Made by a program: the position numbers and the translations under genes. Shown here piece after piece: positions 1 through 6,711 of a DNA stretch of 8,072 nucleotides. How positions within the stretch are numbered: the first letter of the stretch is position 1; every line of letters begins with the position of its first letter. The stretch is from contig JANXVQ010000418.1 in the NCBI GenBank assembly GCA_025351545.1, positions 1 to 8,072 of the forward strand, read 5' to 3'. Under the pieces are notes generated by a model. The model ran no database searches, was not told the origin of the DNA, and saw nothing but the letters and a program-made list of their open reading frames with translations. Source of the DNA: Spirosoma sp. (lineage in GTDB: Bacteria > Bacteroidota > Bacteroidia > Cytophagales > Spirosomataceae).

Positions 1-113
1 CCCAAAAACTCCCTTCAGGCACGAAAATGGCAGTTAGTACAAATTGATGTTACGGGACACCGGGTTTGTTGATTTGAATTAGATAAGCCGGTATAAAAAT
101 GGCTTGGGTGTGA

Positions 114-181
114 TGCCGGGTTCTCAAACCCGGCACATTCGCGTCAGCAATACACGGCGTCGGGTTTGAGAACCCGACACC
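114..181. repeat. Pair of REP-like palindromes in inverted orientation
   Basis: Two short hairpins share the same core. The first (114-135) has arms TGCCGGGTT and AACCCGGCA around the loop CTCA. The second (156-181) has arms GGCGTCGGGTT and AACCCGACACC around the loop TGAG, with one mismatch in the stem. The loop of one is the reverse complement of the loop of the other, so they are inverted copies about 20 bp apart, the arrangement of a bacterial interspersed mosaic element built from two REP units. A degenerate half-copy (GACACCGGGTTTG, 56-68) lies upstream. Such units are usually extragenic, can terminate or stabilise transcripts, and are in some genomes mobilised by RAYT-type transposases; no such transposase is in this window. 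They abut the GH2 remnant on its 5' side. Confidence 0.7.
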
Positions 182-313
182 ACGACACACAAGAACGTGT
201 ATCAGGGCAAGGGATTAGCGATTCTCCGATCCAATATACAGAAAGGAGCCGCAAGGTTGACTGCAACCGCCAATGGCCTAAAAGCGGGTCAGGTGCAAAT
301 TACGCTGAAGTAG
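170..313 (+). pseudogene. C-terminal remnant of a GH2 (beta-galactosidase-like) glycosidase
   Basis: A reading frame that opens after a TGA at 167-169 and ends at TAG 311-313 encodes ...HKNVYQGKGLAILRS, then ARLTATANGLKAGQVQITLK. This closely resembles the very C-terminus of long Bacteroidota GH2 glycosidases, where a YQGK/FQGK-LxIxRS strand is followed by an Ig-like LTATAxGLK strand pair. The rest of the enzyme (sugar-binding domain, TIM barrel with catalytic glutamates) is absent. The frame is closed immediately upstream by stops within the REP-like palindromes at 114-181, so the gene is either interrupted by them or fused to them by deletion. Bases 1-72 in frame 1 read ...QLVQIDVTGHRV then stop, which faintly resembles an upstream beta-strand of the same kind of protein, but I would not rely on it. 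There is no plausible start codon. The family assignment rests on recalled motif similarity over about 40 residues. Confidence 0.5.
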
Positions 314-437
314 ATGCAATTTTCCGGTCATATGGGCTGCTTTATAAGGTCCCGTTTGTACCTCAGAAAAATAATCGCCAGTAATTTATTTGTTTACTCG
401 TTACGCAAAAATCCATGCTCGTCCACCCAATTCAACC

Positions 438-480
438 CCTGTCAGCCAAAGGCCGACTATCCACTTTGGATAGTGACAGG
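438..480. other. Possible three-way-junction stem-loop structure
   Basis: An outer stem CCTGTC (438-443) / GACAGG (475-480) encloses two helices: a tiny GCC-AAA-GGC hairpin (445-453) and a perfect 8-bp hairpin with arms ACTATCCA (456-463) and TGGATAGT (467-474) and loop CTT. The nested, gap-free pairing is more than usually ordered. No U-tract follows on either strand, so it is not a classical terminator. It could be part of a small RNA or a cruciform site. Function is unknown. Confidence 0.4.
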
Positions 481-500
481 CAGGCCGTTTATCCCAGTAA

Positions 501-512
501 TGCAGCGCTGCA
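501..512. repeat. 12-bp perfect palindrome
   Basis: TGCAGCGCTGCA is a perfect dyad. It could be a binding site for a dimeric regulator, but no regulator gene or promoter is visible next to it. It is recorded because it sits between two larger inverted repeats. Confidence 0.4.
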
Positions 513-570
513 AAAGGATTGAGTCAGCAATTCGACGTATCGACTTTAGGCACCGGAACGTATCGGCTCA

Positions 571-612
571 CACAGACGTCCGGATCAGGAAACCCTGACC
601 CGGACGTCTGTG
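571..612. repeat. Long hairpin with a 13-bp perfect stem
   Basis: Arms CACAGACGTCCGG (571-583) and CCGGACGTCTGTG (600-612) pair perfectly. After one mismatch, TCAGG (585-589) and CCTGA (594-598) extend the stem to a 4-base AAAC loop. The structure spans 42 bases and should be very stable. There is no T-run on either side, so it is not a standard intrinsic terminator. It could be a Rho-independent-like barrier, a REP-type repeat of a different family from that at 114-181, or a transposon-related palindrome. It marks the boundary between the repeat-rich region and the leader of the rhamnosidase gene. Confidence 0.7.
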
Positions 613-892
613 ATGCAGGCCAATTCAAATGAGAGCTTTGTTGTTCAGTAAGATTAATTATATACGTATACACAGGAAGCAATTAAGGCTGAATCAACAT
701 TGAATCCGACGAGCCGAATCCATGAGTTTCGCCGGGTTCAATGGTAGCATATACTGGAGATGGGGCGCATCTGAAACCACCCTTTATTTTCAGGACTTCC
801 CTTCAGGCATTAAGTAATAATAGATTCATTCGGGCTTATTCCGGATGAGCCCGGATGAGTTCCTTACCTAATGACCCAACGATCAATTTTCC
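613..892 (+). other. Upstream region of the GH106 gene
   Basis: I see no gene in these 280 bases. They include the palindrome TATACGTATA (661-670), a 32-codon open frame starting at the ATG of 721-723 that I do not consider real, and a 12-mer (TCCCTTCAGGCA, 798-809) that also occurs at 10-21. No exact TAnnTTTG promoter box was found here. The nearest is TATTTTCA in the A/T-rich run around 785-792. The 15 bases before the start codon at 893 are A/T-rich without a Shine-Dalgarno motif, as is common in Bacteroidota. Confidence 0.45.
831..859 (+). promoter_or_regulatory. Leader hairpin and tandem 9-mers ahead of the GH106 gene
   Basis: CGGGCTTA (831-838) can pair with TGAGCCCG (846-853), including one G-U pair, around a 7-base loop. 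Overlapping it, CCGGATGAG occurs twice in tandem at 841-849 and 851-859, exactly 10 bp apart, which is one helical turn. Both lie 34-62 bases before the start codon, so they could be a regulator-binding site or a leader-RNA structure controlling the glycosidase. This is an inference from position and symmetry only. Confidence 0.35.
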
Positions 893-3800
893 ATGAAAAA
901 AATTATTTTTCTGGCCTTCATACTTCCGGCTTTAACGTTTGCTCAGCCTCCTTCGGCACTCCAAAAAGGCTTTCAGGCTCCACCCAATGCGGCCAGGCCC
1001 CGCGTATGGTGGCATTGGATGAACGGTAACATCACCAAAGACGGCATCACCAAAGATCTTGAATGGATGAAGCGCGTTGGTATTGGCGGGTTTCAGAACT
1101 TCGACGCCAGCCTGTTTACGCCTGCCGTAACGTCCAGAAAACTGGTGTTCATGACACCGGAATGGAAAGATGCCTTTAAGCACACCACCGATCTGGCTCA
1201 GAAATTACAGCTTGAAATGGCTATTGCCGGTTCGCCGGGGTGGAGCGTAACGGGTGGCCCGTGGGTGCCTGCCAGTGACGCCATGAAAAAGTACGTCTGG
1301 ACCGAAACACAGATTAAAGGTGGTCAGCCATATTCGGGTAAACTGCCCCAGCCGCCCAACACAACGGGTAGTTTCCAGAATGTACCCGTTGGTGGTAGTA
1401 TGCTTGGCGGGCCAGCGACTAACTTGCCAACCTACTACGCCGATGCCGCCGTTATTGCCTACCGATTGCCTGCCACCGAAAAATCCCTAAACACGTTAAA
1501 TCCTAAAATCACATCAAGTGGGGGCACGTTCAGCCTTGCCGACCTGACCGATGGCGACCTGGCAAAATCCAGCTTGCTGCCGCCAACGGACGTGGGAATG
1601 GATATGTGGATCCAGTACGGGTTCGACAGCCCGCAGACGGTTAAGGCGTTTACTCTGGTGGGCGCCAGCAGCGGGGGCGCGTTAGCGGAGTTTAATGGAG
1701 CTCCCAATAACCGGACCCTGAAGGTGAGTGACGATGGCGTTAATTTCAGGGATGCCGTGGTGATCAGGGGCAGTACGGTGCCTCAGAACACGATGAGTAT
1801 TGTGCCTACTACGGCCAAATACTTCCGGATTGCGTTCAAAACCCTGGCCCCTCCGGCCAACCCATTTGGGGGCATGTTCGGAGGTAGTACCGCTCCCGGT
1901 AAGCCAGAGGGCGTACCCATAGCGGAACTGGTTTTGTATAACACCGACCGTGTAGACCTGTTTGAACAAAAAGCCGGTTTCAGCCCCTGGAAAGAAAGAA
2001 CCCACTCGTTGATAAAGACCAATGCCGACGCCGTGGCAACCGAGGACGTAGTGGATCTAACCTCGAAAATGAGCGCCGATGGTACGTTGAGCTGGACACC
2101 CCCTGCCGGAACGCTATCTACTGGAGACTGGGTAGTGATACGACTGGGCTACGCACTGACGGGCCGACAAAACCACCCCGCTTCGCCGGAGGCAACGGGT
2201 CTGGAAGTCGATAAGCTTGATGGTATGGCCGTCAAAAAGTACATTAATACCTATCTGGACATGTACAAAGAGGCAACCGGGGGGCAAATGGGCGCCAAAG
2301 GGCTGCAATATATGGTTCTGGATAGTTATGAAGCGGGTCACATGACCTGGACGAAAGCCATGCCCGAAGAATTTTTGAAACGGCGGGGCTACGACATAAA
2401 GCCCTGGTTGCCGGTGTTGACGGGTCGGGTGGTGCGAAGTGCCGAAGCCAGCGAGAAATTCCTGTGGGATTTCCGGAAAACCATCGGTGAACTGATTGTC
2501 GAAAATCATTATGAGGTGATCGGCGATGCGCTGCACGCCCGTGGTATGAAACGGTACACCGAATCGCATGAAGGTGGCCGGATTTATTTAGCTGATGGGA
2601 TGGACGTGAAGCGTAAAGCCGATATTCCGATGTCGGCTATGTGGACGCCGGGTAGTCTGGCCGGTGGCGCAGACGAGGAAGTGCGTAGCGAAGCCGACAT
2701 TCGGGAAGCCGCTTCGGTGGCGCACATCTACGGGCAGAATCTGGTAGCTGCCGAGTCGATGACCTCCGTTGGCAATGCGTTTAGCTGGCATCCCGAAAAA
2801 CTCAAACGTACTGCCGATCTGGAAATGGCGTCGGGGCTAAACCGGTTTGTGGTACACACGTCCGTACACCAACCATTGGATGACAAGAAACCCGGTATTT
2901 CGCTCGGACCCTTTGGGCAGTATTTTACCCGGCAGGAAACCTGGGCCGAACAGGCCAGCGTCTGGATGGATTATCTGGGCCGGAGTTGCTTTCTGTTGCA
3001 GCAGGGTAAACCTGTCGTAGACGTGCTTTATTACTACGGTGAGAACAATAACATTACGGAGCTATGCACCCGAAAACTGCCCGATATCCCGGCTGGTTAC
3101 GCGTTTGATTTTGCCAATGCCACCGTTCTGAAAAATGCTTTGCGTGTAGAAGGAGGAAAGATTGTAACCTCAAGCGGCCAGCAATACCGCCTGATGGTAC
3201 TGGATTCCTCGGCAAGAACAATGACCCTGCCCGTACTGAAAAAACTGGGTGAACTGGTTAAATCGGGTATGCATGTAGCTGGTGTTAAACCCGAACGCTC
3301 CCCCAGTTTGAGCGATAATACAACCGATCGCGGCCCTACCGAGTTCACCGCGCTGGTGAACAAAATCTGGAGCAACCCGAACGTATCGACGAAGCCGGTG
3401 GAAGCGGTGTTGAAAGAGATGGACATTCAGCCGGATGCGGATATTTCGGGTGCCAAGTCGAAGGTGTTGTACGTACACCGCCAAACCGCCAACCGCGACG
3501 GCGGTGGTGCGGCACTCCGACCGACCGACCTTTACTGGCTCAACAACCGTAGTGAGAACCCGAACGAAGCGGCGGTTAGCTTCCGGGTAACGGGTAAAGT
3601 GCCGGAGTTGTGGAATCCAGAGACGGGCAAAACCTCAACCGTGTCCTACCAGATCAAAGACGGACGAACGATTGTACCGCTCAAGTTCGAGTCGTGGGAA
3701 GCTTACTTTATCGTCTTCCGGGACAAATCGACAGTTGCTGCCTACACCAGACCAGCCGTTACGGAATCGCCCGTTGCCAGCGTAACCGGTGCCTGGAACG

Positions 3801-4279
3801 TTAACTTCCAGAAAGAGCGGGGAGCCCCTGCGCAGACCACACTCAACACGCTGGCGTCGTTGACGGAAAATACTGATTCAGGGATCAAATATTTCTCCGG
3901 TACTGCCGCCTATGACAATACGGTTGACGTGCCAGCGATGGCTAAAAATGCATCGTATATTCTTGATCTGGGCGAAGTGAAGAACATCGCCGAGGTGATT
4001 ATTAACGGCAAAAACGTAGGTACAGTCTGGAAGAAACCCTTCCGCATCGACATCACAGAGGCCCTGAAAGTCGGCCGTAACACGTTGCAGGTAAACGTTA
4101 CGAACTTGTGGGTAAATCGCCTGATTGGTGACGCCCAACCCGACCCGGTGCGCCGGAGCGACGGGACTGCCGGCGTGACCAGCAAGGTTACGTTTACCAC
4201 CATACCATTCTACAAGGCCGATTCGCCCCTTTTGCCAGCGGGTCTTCTGGGACCGGTTCGCTTACTGGAATCAAAGTAG
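893..4279 (+). CDS. Secreted GH106-type alpha-L-rhamnosidase-like glycoside hydrolase
   Basis: The 1128-residue protein probably removes terminal alpha-L-rhamnose from glycans or rhamnosides outside the cytoplasm. Residues 1-17 form a Sec signal peptide (MKKIIFLAF..., cleavage likely at TFA-Q), with no lipobox. The mature start has RPRVWWHWMNGNITKDGI and the downstream GGFQNFDAS segment typical of the GH106 barrel. A discoidin/F5-8C-like insertion lies at about 217-352 (LTDGDL ... WIQYGFDSPQTVKAFTL ... KYFRIAF). The catalytic part resumes with VLDSYEAGH (E480), YTESHEGG (E557, E560) and VAAESMTS (E621). E480 and E621 are my candidates for the acid/base pair, by their spacing in the family. 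The C-terminus (about 960-1100) is a galactose-binding-like beta-sandwich (LDLGEVKNIAEVIINGKNVG ... LWVNRLIGD). Length is normal and the frame is intact. The start at 893 gives a clean signal peptide. Substrate is unknown; other GH106-like specificities are possible. Confidence 0.88.
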   Translation: MKKIIFLAFILPALTFAQPPSALQKGFQAPPNAARPRVWWHWMNGNITKDGITKDLEWMKRVGIGGFQNFDASLFTPAVTSRKLVFMTPEWKDAFKHTTDLAQKLQLEMAIAGSPGWSVTGGPWVPASDAMKKYVWTETQIKGGQPYSGKLPQPPNTTGSFQNVPVGGSMLGGPATNLPTYYADAAVIAYRLPATEKSLNTLNPKITSSGGTFSLADLTDGDLAKSSLLPPTDVGMDMWIQYGFDSPQTVKAFTLVGASSGGALAEFNGAPNNRTLKVSDDGVNFRDAVVIRGSTVPQNTMSIVPTTAKYFRIAFKTLAPPANPFGGMFGGSTAPGKPEGVPIAELVLYNTDRVDLFEQKAGFSPWKERTHSLIKTNADAVATEDVVDLTSKMSADGTLSWTPPAGTLSTGDWVVIRLGYALTGRQNHPASPEATGLEVDKLDGMAVKKYINTYLDMYKEATGGQMGAKGLQYMVLDSYEAGHMTWTKAMPEEFLKRRGYDIKPWLPVLTGRVVRSAEASEKFLWDFRKTIGELIVENHYEVIGDALHARGMKRYTESHEGGRIYLADGMDVKRKADIPMSAMWTPGSLAGGADEEVRSEADIREAASVAHIYGQNLVAAESMTSVGNAFSWHPEKLKRTADLEMASGLNRFVVHTSVHQPLDDKKPGISLGPFGQYFTRQETWAEQASVWMDYLGRSCFLLQQGKPVVDVLYYYGENNNITELCTRKLPDIPAGYAFDFANATVLKNALRVEGGKIVTSSGQQYRLMVLDSSARTMTLPVLKKLGELVKSGMHVAGVKPERSPSLSDNTTDRGPTEFTALVNKIWSNPNVSTKPVEAVLKEMDIQPDADISGAKSKVLYVHRQTANRDGGGAALRPTDLYWLNNRSENPNEAAVSFRVTGKVPELWNPETGKTSTVSYQIKDGRTIVPLKFESWEAYFIVFRDKSTVAAYTRPAVTESPVASVTGAWNVNFQKERGAPAQTTLNTLASLTENTDSGIKYFSGTAAYDNTVDVPAMAKNASYILDLGEVKNIAEVIINGKNVGTVWKKPFRIDITEALKVGRNTLQVNVTNLWVNRLIGDAQPDPVRRSDGTAGVTSKVTFTTIPFYKADSPLLPAGLLGPVRLLESK

Positions 4280-4529
4280 GCTCGTGCTGGTCGATAGTTT
4301 GTTTCCCAATGTGTCTCCTGTAGCCACAATGCTGGGTAATATGCAATGCATCCAACTATTTACAGAGCACACCTGCCGAGCTTCGGGAAGGGGGTAAGGA
4401 GCAAAATGGATACCTGATTAAGAGATAAGTTATTGATAGTCAGTATTTATATAGTGTTTGCTGTATATTTCGAAAAGAATGGTTCATTAGGTAGCTTTGC
4501 TAGGAAAGTACTCAAACATGTGTCAATCC
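4280..4529. other. Intergenic region after the GH106 gene
   Basis: No gene, clear terminator or promoter could be supported here. The sequence shifts from coding-like composition to A/T-rich from about 4420. An open frame from 4433 to 4618 exists but needs a TTG start and has no recognisable content. The large gap before the esterase argues that the rhamnosidase and esterase genes are not in one tight operon. Confidence 0.45.
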
Positions 4530-4700
4530 ATGAGTTACCTGCAAGCGTACAAAACGACACTAATTATGAAATTAGAAGAAGCAAACGGCATCTTGAGCGA
4601 AATAGAGAATTAGTATGAAAATAGAGAAAAACCTTTGCTTTTGTTAACACAGGAAAAAGCATTGTGGCAGCGCTTCCTCGAGGATATTTTTTCTAGTTGA
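4530..4700 (+). pseudogene. Possible small ORF split by one in-frame TAG
   Basis: From ATG 4530 the frame reads MSYLQAYKTTLIMKLEEANG, then ILSEIEN, and stops at TAG 4611-4613. Without a frame change it continues YENREKPLLLLTQEKALWQR to a TGA at 4698-4700. The two halves together give a 56-residue, charged, amphipathic, helix-like peptide whose composition is consistent across the stop. One G-to-T change in a GAG codon would account for the break. I do not recognise the protein. It may be a small hypothetical gene inactivated by a nonsense mutation, a remnant of a larger gene, or chance. There is no ribosome-binding site to support the start. Confidence 0.25.
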
Positions 4701-4818
4701 CTTGCTGATTGTCAGTAATAAATCTATTGGTTTGGAATAGTAAAAAAACCTTATTCTGTCCCTTTTACAGTAAGCTCGTTTATGGAGATTTCCTGTACCC
4801 TTTAATAAATAGTCGAAG

Positions 4819-6477
4819 ATGAAACCGTCAAGACGAAATTTCTTGCAATCCCTCGGAGTTGGCGTGGCCAGTCTGGGTGTATCTCACCAATCTACCGCTA
4901 CGGGTTTGAGACCGCCCAAAGGGGCAAAGCCCGCAGGAGACGGGCAGATTTTGTTAGTAGGAGACAACATAGCTGTTGCCAAAACTGAATATGGAAAAGT
5001 CAGGGGATTTATTCTTCGTGACATTAACCAGTTTTTAGGTATCCCCTACGGAGCCGATACCTCGGGGAAGAATAGGTTTATGCCTCCGCAAAAACCTGCA
5101 TCGTGGACCGAGATTCGCCCGGCCCTCTGGTGGGGAAACTCCGCTCCCCAAATCATGGAAAAACGGTATGAAAATCCCTATGCCTCGTTTGTTGACCATT
5201 GGAATTATGACGATGTTTCCGAGGACTGTCTGAAACTGAATGTGTGGACACCTGCTCTGGATACGCAGAAACGGCCGGTAATTGTCTGGCTACACGGGGG
5301 CGGATTCGTGAATGGGAATGCGATAGAGCAGGATGGGTATCATGGCGAAAATATTTCCCGCCTGGGTAATGTCGTTTTCTGTTCGATCAATCACCGGCTT
5401 GGTTCTCTGGGCTATAGCGATCTTAAAGCGGCTGGTGGCCATTCAGCATCCGGTAATGTGGGTAATCTGGATATGGTATCGGCCCTCGAATGGGTCAAAA
5501 ATAACATTGCCAATTTTGGGGGCGATCCGAACAACGTGACCATCATTGGGCAGTCTGGGGGAGGAGCCAAAGTGACCACTCTGATGAACATGCCATCCGC
5601 TAAAGGGCTGTTTCACAAGGCGGTTGCGTTGAGCGGTAGTTCACTGGCTGGGATCAATAAGGCGTATGCCGAAAAGCTGGGCCTGAAAATAATGGAAGAA
5701 GCTGGTTTAAAGTCGGGCGAAATCGACAAGCTCCAGCAGATTCCGTGGCGACAGTATATCGACATCGCCAATAAGGCCGTTGAGAAAATGGCCGACCAAG
5801 CCAAACAAATGGGTATCCAACGGGGAGGCTACTCGCCCGTAGCCGACGGAACCTATATGAACGAAGGTGCTTTTTTTACCGATCCGAATCACTTCTCGGC
5901 CGATATTCCCCTGATGATCTGTTCGACATTTCATGAGCAAAACCCCGACCGGACAGATGCTGCGTTAGAAAGTATTTCTCTGGCCGAAGTGAAGGAGAAA
6001 CTCAAACCACGCTTTGCCGATAAGACCAGCGACATCGTGGATGCGTATGCGAAAAATTTCCCCAAGGCTCGTCCCATCGAAATTTGGGCGTTGGTTGTTT
6101 CCAACCGTAAGAATGCCGTTGCCACCGCCGATGCGAAAGTAACAGGCCAGAAAGCTCCCGTATATGTGGCCTGGTTTGGCTGGCAACCCCCGCTGTTCGA
6201 TGGTCGGATGCGGGCATTCCATTGCGACGATATTTGCTTCTGGTTTCATAATACCGATTTGATGCTGACGCATACGGGCGGAGGCAAACGCCCCCGAGCG
6301 CTATCGGAAAAGATGGCTGGCTCCTTCCTTAATTTTGTGAAGACAGGCAATCCAAACGGGGGCGGTTTACCCACCTGGAAACCGTATACGGTTCAAAACG
6401 GCGAAACCATGATTTTGGATGATACGTCTGCTATGGTCAACGATCCGGACCGCGAAGCTCGGAAAACACTGGCGTAA
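4819..6477 (+). CDS. Tat-exported type-B carboxylesterase
   Basis: This is a 552-residue alpha/beta-hydrolase of the carboxylesterase type-B family, expected to hydrolyse carboxylic ester bonds outside the cytoplasm. The N-terminus carries a twin-arginine motif (SRRNFLQ, residues 4-10) and a hydrophobic stretch (SLGVGVASLGV), so export is predicted by the Tat route. Family hallmarks follow in order: GKVRGF and FLGIPYG near the mature start, EDCLKLNVWTP, the oxyanion loop HGGGF (H159-G162), the nucleophile elbow GQSGGG (S246), E373 in the CSTFHEQN segment as probable acid, and H468 in AFHCDDICFWF as catalytic base. The family's usual Glu after the histidine is Asp here. The frame is intact and length is normal. 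The start at 4819 is fixed by the Tat signal; the leader is A/T-rich without Shine-Dalgarno. Nearby glycosidase genes suggest acyl-decorated glycans or glycosides as substrates, but that is only contextual. Confidence 0.9.
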   Translation: MKPSRRNFLQSLGVGVASLGVSHQSTATGLRPPKGAKPAGDGQILLVGDNIAVAKTEYGKVRGFILRDINQFLGIPYGADTSGKNRFMPPQKPASWTEIRPALWWGNSAPQIMEKRYENPYASFVDHWNYDDVSEDCLKLNVWTPALDTQKRPVIVWLHGGGFVNGNAIEQDGYHGENISRLGNVVFCSINHRLGSLGYSDLKAAGGHSASGNVGNLDMVSALEWVKNNIANFGGDPNNVTIIGQSGGGAKVTTLMNMPSAKGLFHKAVALSGSSLAGINKAYAEKLGLKIMEEAGLKSGEIDKLQQIPWRQYIDIANKAVEKMADQAKQMGIQRGGYSPVADGTYMNEGAFFTDPNHFSADIPLMICSTFHEQNPDRTDAALESISLAEVKEKLKPRFADKTSDIVDAYAKNFPKARPIEIWALVVSNRKNAVATADAKVTGQKAPVYVAWFGWQPPLFDGRMRAFHCDDICFWFHNTDLMLTHTGGGKRPRALSEKMAGSFLNFVKTGNPNGGGLPTWKPYTVQNGETMILDDTSAMVNDPDREARKTLA

Positions 6478-6491
6478 GCGCATATAAAAAA

Positions 6492-6535
6492 ATCCCCTCT
6501 GGCAATACAGTCTCATCGCGTATTGTCAGGGGGAT
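6492..6535. terminator. Bidirectional intrinsic terminator after the esterase gene
   Basis: Arms 6492-6508 and 6520-6535 form about 16 base pairs with one bulged T and one G-U pair (ATCCCC...CAATAC against GTATTG...GGGGAT) around an 11-base loop, starting 14 bases after the esterase stop. Seven A residues (6486-6492) precede it, giving a perfect U-tract for minus-strand transcription; on the plus strand the tail is the weaker CTTGTT. It should insulate the esterase gene from the apbE relic downstream. Confidence 0.75.
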
Positions 6536-6711
6536 CTTGTTCAAGAGTAGCCGCCTTATCTGTTCGCGGATGCTGGCCCGTCCGAGAGCCCCGGGAATCT
6601 CTCTTACGGGTTGTATATTGGTAATTAAACGTTGACCTGTTTCATTCGATGGGTGAAAAATAAGGCCAATATTTCCAGAAATACGAGCGTATAGGGAGCC
6701 TATCCGGTTAG

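Larger units (their letters stand above)
314..570. other. Non-coding stretch rich in inverted and direct repeats
   Basis: No convincing gene is present. Short open frames here have poor composition, lack supported starts, and overlap each other and the GH2 remnant. The stretch contains a foldable element at 438-480, a perfect 12-bp palindrome at 501-512, and a direct repeat ACGTATCG at 535-542 and 558-565 (23-bp period). Together with the hairpin at 571-612 it could be a structured RNA, a decayed mobile-element end or a regulatory region. The sequence alone does not decide. Confidence 0.5.

Noticed and set aside
166..384. 72-codon open frame on the plus strand
   Set aside because: It overlaps the GH2-like C-terminal frame (170-313) out of register, starts inside the REP palindrome and has no recognisable content.
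314..598. 94-codon open frame on the plus strand
   Set aside because: It runs through several inverted repeats, ends inside the hairpin at 571-612, has an unlikely Cys/Arg-rich composition and resembles no known protein.
932..4203. Several minus-strand open frames of 67-151 codons inside the GH106 gene
   Set aside because: They are antisense shadows of a strongly supported coding sequence, with no initiation signals or known motifs.
4433..4618. 61-codon open frame on the plus strand
   Set aside because: It needs a TTG start without leader support, and the frame from 4530 in another register has a more protein-like composition.
6478..6711. Minus-strand frame without a start codon reading ...REIPGALGRASIREQIRRLL
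   Set aside because: It passes through the esterase terminator and on into the antisense of the esterase gene, has no start codon and matches no family I know, so it is probably a chance open frame.
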